The translations under genes and the position numbers were made by a program. Under the pieces are notes generated by a model, which worked only from the letters and a program-made list of their open reading frames with translations, was not told the origin of the DNA and did no database searches. A stretch of DNA of 6,207 nucleotides, from contig CALICC010000426.1 of NCBI GenBank assembly GCA_938049325.1, positions 1 to 6,207 of the forward strand, given 5' to 3'. This DNA comes from an uncultured Ilumatobacter sp. (GTDB lineage Bacteria > Actinomycetota > Acidimicrobiia > Acidimicrobiales > Ilumatobacteraceae). Below are positions 1 to 6,207 of the stretch, piece by piece; position 1 is the stretch's first letter; each line of letters starts with the position of its first letter.

Positions 1-979
1 TTGCCCGGGGCAACTCGCTGATCGGATGGCGGCGCCGCAACCGTTCGAGGACGCGTATCGGCGGCCACCCCATCGCCATCCGACCGTCCTTGCGGTGCTG
101 TGCAGCGACCACCCGGCCAGCTTCGTCGGCGCCGGCGGCAGCTCCGAGTCGTTCGACCATCGCGCGCCGAGCCTCGCGCGACACGCCATCGGCAGCGCCG
201 GTCGTTGCCAATCCGGTTGCCGCCGCGCGCATGTCGGCGATCAGGCGATCGACGGCAACTCGGCGTTCGGCGATGACTGCGTCGAGCGTTGCCGACACGC
301 CCGCGATGTCGAGCGTCGACGTCACAGACGAGGCGACGATGCGCGGCGCCGCGAGACCGTCGTCGTGAAGCCGCCGTTCGAAGTCGGCCAACACCGCATC
401 GCGAGCGGAGTCGTCGAGCGTGTCGACTTTGTTGAGGACGAAGTAGAGCACGTCGCTGTGTTCAGCGAGCGGCCGCACGTAGCCGTGGTGAAACGCTTCG
501 TCGGCGTACTTCTGCGGATCGGTCACCCACACCATTGCGTCGACGAGTTCGATGACCCGGTCGACTTCGGCTCGGTTGCTGGCCTCGGTCGAATCGAAGT
601 CGGGAAGGTCGAGCAAGATCAGGCCTTGACGGTCACCGTTCGACACGTGATGGCGCCGACCCACCTGCAGCCATTCGAGCAATGCGTCTGCGGTTCCGCC
701 GCCGGTGTCGGGCCAGACCGCGGCGTGAGCGACCCCGGTGGTCGGGCGTCGCACGCCGACCTCTGACACCGCGTCGCCGAGGAGCGCGTTGAACAAGGAG
801 GATTTGCCGACGCCGGTTGACCCTGCGAGCGCCACGACGGCGAAGTCGGTCCCGTGGCGTAGCCGACCGCGCGCCTTGTCGAGCACCGAGTGCGCCGCTG
901 CGGACCGCTCCGCGTCGAGATGCTCGACACCGAGCACACGCTCGAGTGCGTCGAGCCGCTCAGGTAGCGAAACGCTCAC
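1..979 (-). CDS. Dynamin-like/Era-type GTPase, second of a tandem pair (C terminus beyond the window)
   Basis: The first 326 codons are visible and the frame stays open to the left edge. The protein starts MSVSLPERLDALERVLG. It has a P-loop GSTGVGKS (residues 53-60), a switch-I-like RPTT (78-81), a G3 motif DLPD followed by FDS (124-130), a canonical G4 motif NKVD (183-186) and a possible G5 at ASS (216-218), so a complete GTP-binding G domain spans about residues 44-240. After it comes a charged helical region and a GWPPIRVLERLRRR segment (304-317), which I recall from actinobacterial YfjP-type or dynamin-like GTPases, usually just before membrane-spanning segments; the expected membrane part would lie outside the window. 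The GTG start is chosen because it overlaps the upstream stop as GTGA and has GAGG seven bases upstream. The upstream neighbour is a clear paralog, so the two products may work as a heteromeric membrane-remodelling pair, as Streptomyces DynA/DynB do at the division septum. GTPase identity is firm; the cellular role is inferred. Confidence 0.88.
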   Translation of the reverse strand, partial: MSVSLPERLDALERVLGVEHLDAERSAAAHSVLDKARGRLRHGTDFAVVALAGSTGVGKSSLFNALLGDAVSEVGVRRPTTGVAHAAVWPDTGGGTADALLEWLQVGRRHHVSNGDRQGLILLDLPDFDSTEASNRAEVDRVIELVDAMVWVTDPQKYADEAFHHGYVRPLAEHSDVLYFVLNKVDTLDDSARDAVLADFERRLHDDGLAAPRIVASSVTSTLDIAGVSATLDAVIAERRVAVDRLIADMRAAATGLATTGAADGVSREARRAMVERLGAAAGADEAGRVVAAQHRKDGRMAMGWPPIRVLERLRRRHPISELPRA

Positions 980-990
980 GTCGGCGCCTC
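976..990 (-). promoter_or_regulatory. Translational coupling site between the two GTPase genes (GTGA overlap with GAGG ribosome-binding site)
   Basis: The stop codon of the 568-aa GTPase (TGA, 978-976) overlaps the GTG start of the next gene (979-977) as GTGA. A GAGG Shine-Dalgarno-like element lies at 990-987, inside the end of the upstream gene and seven bases before the GTG. This arrangement commonly couples translation of two subunits and decides the start of the second gene. Confidence 0.7.
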
Positions 991-2682
991 GTCACGCCAC
1001 GCCCTCATCAGCTGCTCCGCGGCGTCGCGCAATTGCTGACCGTCGACCGTGCCGGTCCGGGAGTTGGCAAGCGACTCGAAACGAGAGCGTTCGACTTCGA
1101 ACACGCCGGCGAGACGAAGCCGGAGGTCGTCACGCGCGATCCGCACAAGATCGCGCACCGCGTTCTCGCCGAACACGGCCGTGAGCAGCGTTTGGCCGAC
1201 GGCGGCGGTGCCCGCTGCGACGCCAGCCTCGGCACCGGTGACGCCGCCCGTCTGGGAGAAGACTCCGATCATGACAGCCACTCCCACGCCGTTGACCCCG
1301 AGCGTCAGTGCACGGGCGATCGCCAACTTGTTGCCAGCCCGGTCCTGAACCAGCTGCAGCACGGCGTCGTGCCAGTCGACCAGCTCGCGTTCGAGTCGGT
1401 CGTCGAGACCCGCGGTCGGCCGATCGATCCCACGATTCGCCGAACTGAGAGTGACTTTCCCGACCTCGCTGGACTCCCACGCCGTGACGGTGGCGAGGGC
1501 GGCGCGGTCGGCATGGCTGCGCACGAGTGAGGCCAGGTTCGATTCGAGCTGGCCTTGTGCCGCCTCGTTCGGGACCGGCCGACCGCTCAAGATCGAACCA
1601 ATGCGTGCTCGCACACGACCAACCCCACGCTGCAGCCGTTCCATGAACGCGCTCGTCCCGACGTGCTCGCGCCAGCGGTCGAGCACCTCACCGCGCAGCA
1701 GAACCCCATTGCCCAGTTCGTCATCGAGTGCCGCCAGCGCGTCGTGGTAGGCCTCGACACTCGATTCGCGCAGCTCAGCAATCGCCTGCAGTTGCGCATC
1801 GACGGCGTCTTCGACCACGTCGACACGAGCGGGGATCGAGTGCAGCACACCATCGAGGGTGGTTCTGACGATCGCGGCGCGGCTGGCGTCGTCGGCCACG
1901 AGACCTTCGAGCCAGGTGCGCAGTTCGGCCAGCGCTTCGGGGCCGATCCGGCCGTCGAGCAGGTCGGCCCCTCCGGGCGATTCTTCGATCGGGAACGTCG
2001 GTACGTCGGCCAGACCGTTCTCGTGCAACATCTCGTCCAGATGACTGGTCACCGTGGTGGCCGCGCCAACCGGAATCCGATTGATGGCAATGGCCATGGC
2101 AACCGCACGATCACGCGCCCGGCGCAGGTACTCCCACGGCACCGCATCGGCGTAGCGCGAGGCAGTGGTCACGAAGAGCCACGCATCGGCTGCGCCCAGC
2201 AACTGCGCCGCCAACTCGTGGTTCGCGAGTTCGACGGAGTCGATGTCGGGCGCATCGAGCAGGCCCAAGCCAGGCGGAACGCGCTCGTGCACGACCAGGT
2301 GCAGGCCCGAACCGGTCGGATGCTCGCCGGTCGAACGAGCCAAGTCGGGCAGCACGCCACCCGTCGAGAACCACTCACGATCATCGGGGTGGCACACCAG
2401 AACCGGCGTGCGCGTGGACGGTCGCAGCACGCCTGCGAGCGAAACGTCGGCACCCACCAACGAGTTCGTGATCGTCGACTTGCCGGCACCGGTCGATCCA
2501 CCCAACACGATCAGTAGCGGAGCGTCGAGCCGAGCGAGACGGGGCAGGAGATAGTCCTCGATCTGGCCGTTCAACTCGTCGCGAGCCTGCACGCCAGCAG
2601 GCGCTGTATCGAGCGGAAGTGACAACTCGACCGCGCCAAGTGCACGATGCAAGGTCGTCAGCGCATCGAGAAGTCGGGCCAC
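976..2682 (-). CDS. Dynamin family GTPase, first of a tandem pair (568 aa, complete)
   Basis: Complete 568-residue protein. Residues 1-50 are helical. A G domain follows (about 52-265) with P-loop GSTGAGKS (62-69), a switch-I-like RPST (87-90), G3 DAPD plus IDS (143-149), and at the G4 position NRIP (201-204) in place of NKxD. Residues about 265-450 look like a long charged helical stalk. Residues 458-475 (LGVNGVGVAVMIGVF core) and about 483-505 are hydrophobic and Gly/Ala-rich and may form a membrane-inserting hairpin or paddle; a helical tail follows. The G-domain, stalk, hydrophobic hairpin and tail order and the motif wording match actinobacterial proteins annotated as dynamin family. The GTG start at 2682 is the only plausible upstream start, because an in-frame TAG lies at 2694-2692; its Shine-Dalgarno match is weak (TAGG, eight bases away). 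The degenerate G4 suggests altered nucleotide specificity or affinity, possibly typical of this subfamily. A role in membrane remodelling or division is inferred by analogy with DynA/DynB. Confidence 0.9.
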   Translation of the reverse strand: MARLLDALTTLHRALGAVELSLPLDTAPAGVQARDELNGQIEDYLLPRLARLDAPLLIVLGGSTGAGKSTITNSLVGADVSLAGVLRPSTRTPVLVCHPDDREWFSTGGVLPDLARSTGEHPTGSGLHLVVHERVPPGLGLLDAPDIDSVELANHELAAQLLGAADAWLFVTTASRYADAVPWEYLRRARDRAVAMAIAINRIPVGAATTVTSHLDEMLHENGLADVPTFPIEESPGGADLLDGRIGPEALAELRTWLEGLVADDASRAAIVRTTLDGVLHSIPARVDVVEDAVDAQLQAIAELRESSVEAYHDALAALDDELGNGVLLRGEVLDRWREHVGTSAFMERLQRGVGRVRARIGSILSGRPVPNEAAQGQLESNLASLVRSHADRAALATVTAWESSEVGKVTLSSANRGIDRPTAGLDDRLERELVDWHDAVLQLVQDRAGNKLAIARALTLGVNGVGVAVMIGVFSQTGGVTGAEAGVAAGTAAVGQTLLTAVFGENAVRDLVRIARDDLRLRLAGVFEVERSRFESLANSRTGTVDGQQLRDAAEQLMRAWRDEAPT

Positions 2683-2810
2683 GACACGAGCCTACGGACT
2701 GCACTCGTGCCATTTCTTCCAAGCAATCGCTCATGACCAGCGGGTTTGTGCCGATGATGATCCTGGATCCAGCTGAATACCTGCACGCGCCCGAGGAGGG
2801 CAAGCCGCAC
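2683..2810. other. Divergent intergenic region
   Basis: These 128 bases separate the leftward GTPase operon from the rightward secreted-protein gene, so both promoters should lie here or the rightward leader should overlap it. I found no convincing -35/-10 pair on either strand; on the minus strand TAGGCT (2694-2689) fits TAnnnT but has no well-spaced -35. A perfect 10-bp palindrome, CTGGATCCAG, sits at 2763-2772; it may be chance. No terminator-like hairpin with a T run is present, as expected between divergent genes. Confidence 0.5.
2793..2800 (+). promoter_or_regulatory. Strong ribosome-binding site for the surface protein gene
   Basis: The run GAGGAGGG is a near-perfect anti-16S match ten bases before the ATG at 2811. 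It decides that start over the in-frame ATGs at 2733, 2754 and 2757, which have no comparable purine-rich element and would place this Shine-Dalgarno sequence inside the coding region. Confidence 0.75.
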
Positions 2811-2942
2811 ATGACGACCGAATCATCACGAGCGAACACCGGGCAGCAACCCGGTTCGACGACCCGCCAGAAGCTCGGCGCAGCAACGACGTTGACGATC
2901 GTGGGTGGCAGCATCGTGATGAACGGCGCGCCCGTTCAGGCA
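2811..2942 (+). other. Signal-peptide-like N terminus
   Basis: Residues 1-20 are polar, Ser/Thr/Gln-rich, followed by RQK (19-21) and a moderately hydrophobic stretch (22-37), then the cleavage-like PVQA at 41-44 followed by LS. Only one arginine sits before the core, so it is Sec-type rather than twin-arginine. The hydrophobic core is weak because of its Thr and Gly content, so the exact cleavage point is tentative. Confidence 0.6.
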
Positions 2943-5900
2943 TTGTCACCCGTGGTCACCACGCTCGACGACGTGGTCGCGAACGACGGCCAGACGTCGC
3001 TGCGCGAAGCGCTGTACGACGTGCAGGGTGCACTCGGTACGCACACGATCACCTTCGCTCCCGGACTCAACGGCATCATCGACGTCACGGCCAACGGCCA
3101 GTTGACGGTTCCCAACGAACCGCTCACCGTCATCGGCGGTGGCGAGATCACGCTGCGCAACACCGCTGGCTCAGCGCTCTACGTGTATGGCACCTCGAAC
3201 GCGCGCACGATCAGCGGCTTGACCATCGAAGGCGGCGTGGTGGTTCGCGAGGCCGGCGTGGTCACGCTCGACGATCTCGTGATCACGAACAGCCTCGACG
3301 CAGGACTCTTCATCACCAACGGCGGCAACGTCACCCTGTCGAACTCGACCATCTCGGGCAGTGCGAACGAAGGCGTCCGGCTCGTCGGCACCAGCACCAC
3401 GGGCAACACCGACGCGATCACGTTGGACAACGTGGTCCTCGACAACAACGGCGCAGAAGGGCTCGACGCCACCGTCGTCGACCGCGTCACGATCACCGAC
3501 TCGACGATCTCCAATCACGCCAACGGCACCGGCGTGCTCATGGTCGGCAACCTGACCTCGGCCACCCTCGACATCACACGTTCGACGATCTCCGGCAACG
3601 CCGACGCCGCCACCAGCGCCGTGTCGGTGTACAAGGGCAACACTGACATCGTCAACTCGACAGTGTCGGGCAACGACGGCACCATGACGATGCGGTTCCG
3701 GACGGGCGACGTCAACCTCAGTCACTCCACGATTTCGGGCAACACCGGGTCGGGCGCAGCGATCGCGCTGGAAGGCTCCGCCAGCGATGCGGTCCTCGAT
3801 CACACGATCGTCTCCGACAACGGTTCGCTCAGTGTGATCGATATCGGCACCTCGGGCGTCCAGATCGCGAACTGGAGCCTGCTCGGCACCGACGTGACGA
3901 CTCAGTTCAACGACCCGTCCAGCAGCGACAACACCTTGAACGACAACCCAGGTCTCGGAGCACTCGCCGACAATGGCGGGCTCACCCCGACAATGCTCCC
4001 GGCCACGGACTCCCTTGCACTCGACGCAGGCGACGCGGCGATCAGCGGCCAGCCCGCCACCGACCAGACCGGCGTCTCGCGTGTCGCAGGGACGATCGAC
4101 ATCGGCGCCGTGGAACGCGAAATCAACGGGCTCGAGGTCACCACACTCGACGGACCCTCGAACGACGGCGAAACGTCGTTGAGCGAAGCCATCACCGTGG
4201 CCAACAGCAACGCCGACGCGAGCGAAGTCACCTTCGCCGCCGGACTCACCGGCACCATCACGCTCGACAGCACCGCGACCGCAACCGAGGACGTCACGAT
4301 CACCGGCCCAGGTGAGGGCGTGCTGAGCATCGAGGCGACCACCGATGCCATCGAGGCCACTGGCGCGGGTACCGACCTCACGATCACGGACCTGACCATC
4401 TCCAACGCGCAGCGCGGCGTGGTATCGAGCGATGGCGGCAGCGTCGACCTCACCAACGTCACGGTCGAGAACAGTGTCGGCACCGGTATCGCCGTCGCCG
4501 ACGCGCAATTGACCCTGTCGAACGTCACGGTCGACAACAACGGCTCGACCTCTCCGATCGGTGGCGGCATCCGCGCCGATGGAACGTCGACGGTCATCAT
4601 CGACGACTCGACGATCACCAACAACACCGCCGCGAGTGGCGGCGGCATCCGCCTCGAAGACGGTGACCTCACGGTCCGCAACTCGACGGTGGCGAACAAC
4701 ACCGCCGACAGCAACAACGGCCTGTTCTTCGACAACGACCGCGGCCTGGCTGGCGGCATCGGCATCTTCGACGGCAACGGAGCCGTCCTGATCGAAGACT
4801 CGACGATCTCCGGCAACCAGGCTGACGTTGGCGGCGCGGGCATCGCACACTTCGGTGAAGCAGGCCAGTCACCGACACTCGACGTCGTGCGCTCAACCGT
4901 GTCGAACAACGTGTCGACGGGGTACATCGGCGGCGTGGGCGCCTCTGACGCCGCAGTCACCGTGCTCAACTCGACGGTGAGCGGCAACACCGGCTCGACC
5001 AACTCCTCCGGCATCGGCGTTCAACAGGGCTCGCTCGCCATCAACCACTCGACCGTGACGGCAAACGGCGTCGGTGGCTCGACTCCGGCAGTCGCGACCG
5101 TCGACACCGACACGACGCTCGACCACGCGATCCTCGCCGACAACACGAACGACAACTTCGTCGCGAGCGGCACTGGGACCTCGGCAGGCTCGTTCAGCTT
5201 GATCGACGCCGGCTCGGTCGGCGACTTCACCGGCGCCACCAATGTCGGAACGACGGATGCGCAACTCGGCGCGTTGGCCGCCAACGGCGGACCGACCGAC
5301 ACCCACCTGCCGAACCCCGGCTCCCCGGCGATCGATGCGGGCGATCCTGCGGTTACCGGTGCCCCGGCAACCGATCAACGCGGCGACGCACGCGTCATCG
5401 ACACGATCGACATCGGATCGGTCGAGAGTCCGGTCGTCCTCCTGCCCGGCGTGATCGACATCTCACCCGTCACGATCAGCATCGACGAAGAGAGCTCGAC
5501 ACTCAGCCTGACGGTGACTCGGTCCGGTGGCAGCCTCGGAGCGGCCTCGGTCGATGTCGCGTCCGCCTTCGGCACCGCGACCGCCGCTGACTTCACGGCG
5601 ATCGACACGACGCTCAACTGGGCCGACGGCGTCGAAGGGCCGCAGACGGTCGACGTCAGCATCACCCCCGACACCGACATCGAACCCGACGAGGACTTCA
5701 CCGTCGTCTTGTCGAACTTCACCGGCGCCGGAGCCGGGACCGCCACCACGAGCACCGTCACGATCGTCGACAACGACGCAGTCGGCGCGATCAACATCAC
5801 CCCGCCGACACTGAGCGTCGACGAGTCGGGAACCTCCGCAACCTTCACCGTCACCCGTACCGGTGGTACCGACGGCGCCGCGTCTGCCTCGGTCGACACC

Positions 5901-6207
5901 AACGACGGCACCGCCGAAGCCGGCACCGACTACACCGCCGTCAACGCGACCGTGTCGTGGGCTGACGGCGAGTCTGACGACAAGCTCATCATCGTTCCGA
6001 TCACCGACGACTCCGACGCGGAGACCGACGAAGACTTCACCGTGGACGTCACGGCGATCACCGGAGCCGCACCCGGACCGACGACGTCGGCCACCGCGAC
6101 CATCATCGACGACGACGAGGTCGGTGTGATCGACATCGGCCCGGCGACCGTGAGCATCGATGAGGACGGCGCGACCGCCACCGTGACGGTCACCCGATCC
6201 GCTGGCA
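2811..6207 (+). CDS. Large secreted beta-helix / choice-of-anchor-Q-like / Calx-beta repeat protein (C terminus beyond the window)
   Basis: 1132 codons are visible without a stop, and the frame runs off the right edge. Order: signal-peptide-like N terminus (1-44, likely cut after VQA); beta-helix module A (49-435); beta-helix module B (443-872); Calx-beta repeats 1 (881-992) and 2 (993-1105) and the start of repeat 3 (from 1106). Each beta-helix module opens with VTTLD and a SLREA/SLSEA motif, carries several ST[IV]S-type rungs, and ends with the NGG, DAGD, DQ and DIG[AS]VE landmarks of choice-of-anchor Q domains. The visible part has no cysteine, three lysines and far more Asp/Glu than Arg, which suits an extracellular, calcium-binding protein. 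Calx-beta domains bind Ca2+ in many surface adhesins; beta-helices often bind or cleave polysaccharides, but I see no identifiable catalytic residues. The most likely role is surface attachment or matrix; an enzymatic role remains possible. The missing C terminus would show how it is anchored. Confidence 0.9.
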   Translation, partial: MTTESSRANTGQQPGSTTRQKLGAATTLTIVGGSIVMNGAPVQALSPVVTTLDDVVANDGQTSLREALYDVQGALGTHTITFAPGLNGIIDVTANGQLTVPNEPLTVIGGGEITLRNTAGSALYVYGTSNARTISGLTIEGGVVVREAGVVTLDDLVITNSLDAGLFITNGGNVTLSNSTISGSANEGVRLVGTSTTGNTDAITLDNVVLDNNGAEGLDATVVDRVTITDSTISNHANGTGVLMVGNLTSATLDITRSTISGNADAATSAVSVYKGNTDIVNSTVSGNDGTMTMRFRTGDVNLSHSTISGNTGSGAAIALEGSASDAVLDHTIVSDNGSLSVIDIGTSGVQIANWSLLGTDVTTQFNDPSSSDNTLNDNPGLGALADNGGLTPTMLPATDSLALDAGDAAISGQPATDQTGVSRVAGTIDIGAVEREINGLEVTTLDGPSNDGETSLSEAITVANSNADASEVTFAAGLTGTITLDSTATATEDVTITGPGEGVLSIEATTDAIEATGAGTDLTITDLTISNAQRGVVSSDGGSVDLTNVTVENSVGTGIAVADAQLTLSNVTVDNNGSTSPIGGGIRADGTSTVIIDDSTITNNTAASGGGIRLEDGDLTVRNSTVANNTADSNNGLFFDNDRGLAGGIGIFDGNGAVLIEDSTISGNQADVGGAGIAHFGEAGQSPTLDVVRSTVSNNVSTGYIGGVGASDAAVTVLNSTVSGNTGSTNSSGIGVQQGSLAINHSTVTANGVGGSTPAVATVDTDTTLDHAILADNTNDNFVASGTGTSAGSFSLIDAGSVGDFTGATNVGTTDAQLGALAANGGPTDTHLPNPGSPAIDAGDPAVTGAPATDQRGDARVIDTIDIGSVESPVVLLPGVIDISPVTISIDEESSTLSLTVTRSGGSLGAASVDVASAFGTATAADFTAIDTTLNWADGVEGPQTVDVSITPDTDIEPDEDFTVVLSNFTGAGAGTATTSTVTIVDNDAVGAINITPPTLSVDESGTSATFTVTRTGGTDGAASASVDTNDGTAEAGTDYTAVNATVSWADGESDDKLIIVPITDDSDAETDEDFTVDVTAITGAAPGPTTSATATIIDDDEVGVIDIGPATVSIDEDGATATVTVTRSAG
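2955..4115 (+). repeat. Beta-helix module A (CSLREA-like start, choice-of-anchor-Q-like end)
   Basis: Residues 49-435. The module starts VTTLDDVVANDGQTSLREAL, in which the cysteine typical of CSLREA motifs is threonine. Its rungs have the core [NDRH]ST[IV]S at residues 178, 230, 257, 282 and 305, with the last three intervals 27, 25 and 23 residues, as expected for coils of a right-handed parallel beta-helix. The closing segment (379-435; nucleotides 3945-4115) contains NPGLGALADNGG, LDAGD, ATDQTG and DIGAVE, landmarks of choice-of-anchor Q domains. It is followed by a seven-residue linker and a second copy. Confidence 0.8.
4137..5426 (+). repeat. Beta-helix module B (second copy of the same module)
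   Basis: Residues 443-872. It reopens with VTTLDGPSNDGETSLSEAI, parallel to module A at an offset of 394 residues. Rung cores lie at 599 (DSTIT), 624 (NSTVA), 663 (DSTIS), 694 (RSTVS), 720 (NSTVS) and 746 (HSTVT), spaced 25-39 residues. The end (815-872; nucleotides 5253-5426) has LGALAANGGPTDTHLP, GSPAIDAGD, ATDQRG and DIGSVE, a better match to choice-of-anchor Q than the end of module A. The module is about 43 residues longer than A, mostly in Gly/Asn-rich insertions around 570-660. Confidence 0.8.
5451..5786 (+). repeat. Calx-beta repeat 1
   Basis: Residues 881-992 (112 aa). It begins VIDISPVTISIDEESS, continues with LTVTRSGG, FGTATAADFTAI and LNWADG, then the acidic EPDEDFTVVLSN and closes with TVTIVDND. 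The order of VDE-type start, TRSGG, GTA..DF, WADG, DEDF and DND is the Calx-beta pattern, in which the Asp/Glu clusters bind Ca2+. Confidence 0.85.
5787..6125 (+). repeat. Calx-beta repeat 2
   Basis: Residues 993-1105 (113 aa), directly abutting repeat 1. It carries the same landmarks in order: INITPPTLSVDESG, FTVTRTGG, GTAEAGTDYTAV, VSWADGE, DAETDEDFTVDV and TATIIDDDE. Its acidic loops are slightly richer in Asp than those of repeat 1. Confidence 0.85.
6126..6207 (+). repeat. Calx-beta repeat 3 (cut by the right edge)
   Basis: From residue 1106: VIDIGPATVSIDEDGATATV and then TVTRSAG. This matches the first third of repeats 1 and 2 and shows that the array continues beyond the window. Confidence 0.75.

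Noticed and set aside
26..766. 246-codon plus-strand open frame opposite the second GTPase
   Set aside because: The minus strand carries P-loop, G3 and G4 motifs in one continuous frame here; the plus frame is its antisense shadow.
1555..2517. 320-codon plus-strand open frame opposite the first GTPase
   Set aside because: The opposite strand encodes all G-domain motifs in order. This frame is Arg/Gln/His-rich with no recognisable domain.
1..2682. Assignment of the pair to the mycobacterial IniA/IniC dynamin-like proteins
   Set aside because: As I recall that family, its P-loop context differs from GSTGxGKS and the DxPDxDS G3 seen here; a DynA/DynB or YfjP-like assignment fits better.
2733..2810. 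Longer N terminus of the surface protein starting at the in-frame ATG at 2733 (or 2754/2757)
   Set aside because: No Shine-Dalgarno element precedes these, whereas GAGGAGGG precedes the ATG at 2811, and the extension would bury the signal-peptide core under a longer polar segment.
3171..4850. 559-codon open frame on the minus strand opposite the beta-helix region
   Set aside because: It is antisense to a clear repeat-protein gene. Its Arg/Asp/Val-rich sequence (recurrent GDRRV, DRDV) mirrors the repeated Asn/Ser/Thr/Asp codons of the plus strand, and GC-rich DNA leaves few stops. No domain or ribosome-binding site supports it.
3902..5014. 370-codon minus-strand open frame in a second frame over the same region
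   Set aside because: It has low-complexity Ser/Val/Pro composition and lies inside the beta-helix gene; it is a by-product of the repeats.
1..6207. CRISPR array, tRNA/rRNA gene, insertion sequence or phage module
   Set aside because: The only repeats are protein-coding domain repeats; the window is almost wholly filled by three genes and no transposase, cloverleaf or spaced direct repeats were seen.

Overview
The window is very GC-rich, with codon third positions dominated by G and C. It carries two blocks of genes transcribed away from each other. The tandem dynamin-like GTPases and the secreted protein built from beta-helix, choice-of-anchor Q and Calx-beta domains suggest an actinobacterium, perhaps a marine or aquatic Acidimicrobiia (Ilumatobacter-like) lineage. 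That placement is inferred from gene content and base composition only. I see no RNA gene, mobile element or CRISPR array.

Left block (1-2682, minus strand): two paralogous membrane-associated-type GTPases in one operon. The upstream gene (2682 to 976, 568 aa) is complete. The downstream gene (979 to the left edge, first 326 residues) is cut by the window. They overlap by four bases (GTGA), which suggests translational coupling. Both share the same unusual G-domain signature: a GSTGxGKS P-loop, an RP[ST]T switch region and a DxPDxDS G3 motif. They differ at G4: the first has the degenerate NRIP, the second the canonical NKVD. The first also has a hydrophobic hairpin-like stretch near its C terminus. 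The pair resembles the actinobacterial tandem dynamin-like proteins, of which Streptomyces DynA/DynB are the best-known functional example. Orthology to those is not proven here.

Middle (2683-2810): a 128-bp divergent intergenic region with a strong Shine-Dalgarno sequence for the rightward gene, a 10-bp palindrome and no convincing promoter.

Right block (2811-6207, plus strand): the first 1132 residues of a large secreted repeat protein that runs off the right edge. It has a signal-peptide-like N terminus, two tandem right-handed beta-helix modules (each opening with a CSLREA-like motif and closing with a choice-of-anchor-Q-like DIG[AS]VE segment), then at least three Calx-beta repeats of about 113 residues. 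The visible part has no cysteine and only three lysines, and is strongly acidic. It is probably a cell-surface or released adhesin-like or carbohydrate-binding protein. Nothing in the sequence links it functionally to the GTPases.

I do not see clear evidence for an entirely new system. The most interesting points are the asymmetric GTPase pair and the internal duplication of the beta-helix/anchor-Q module.
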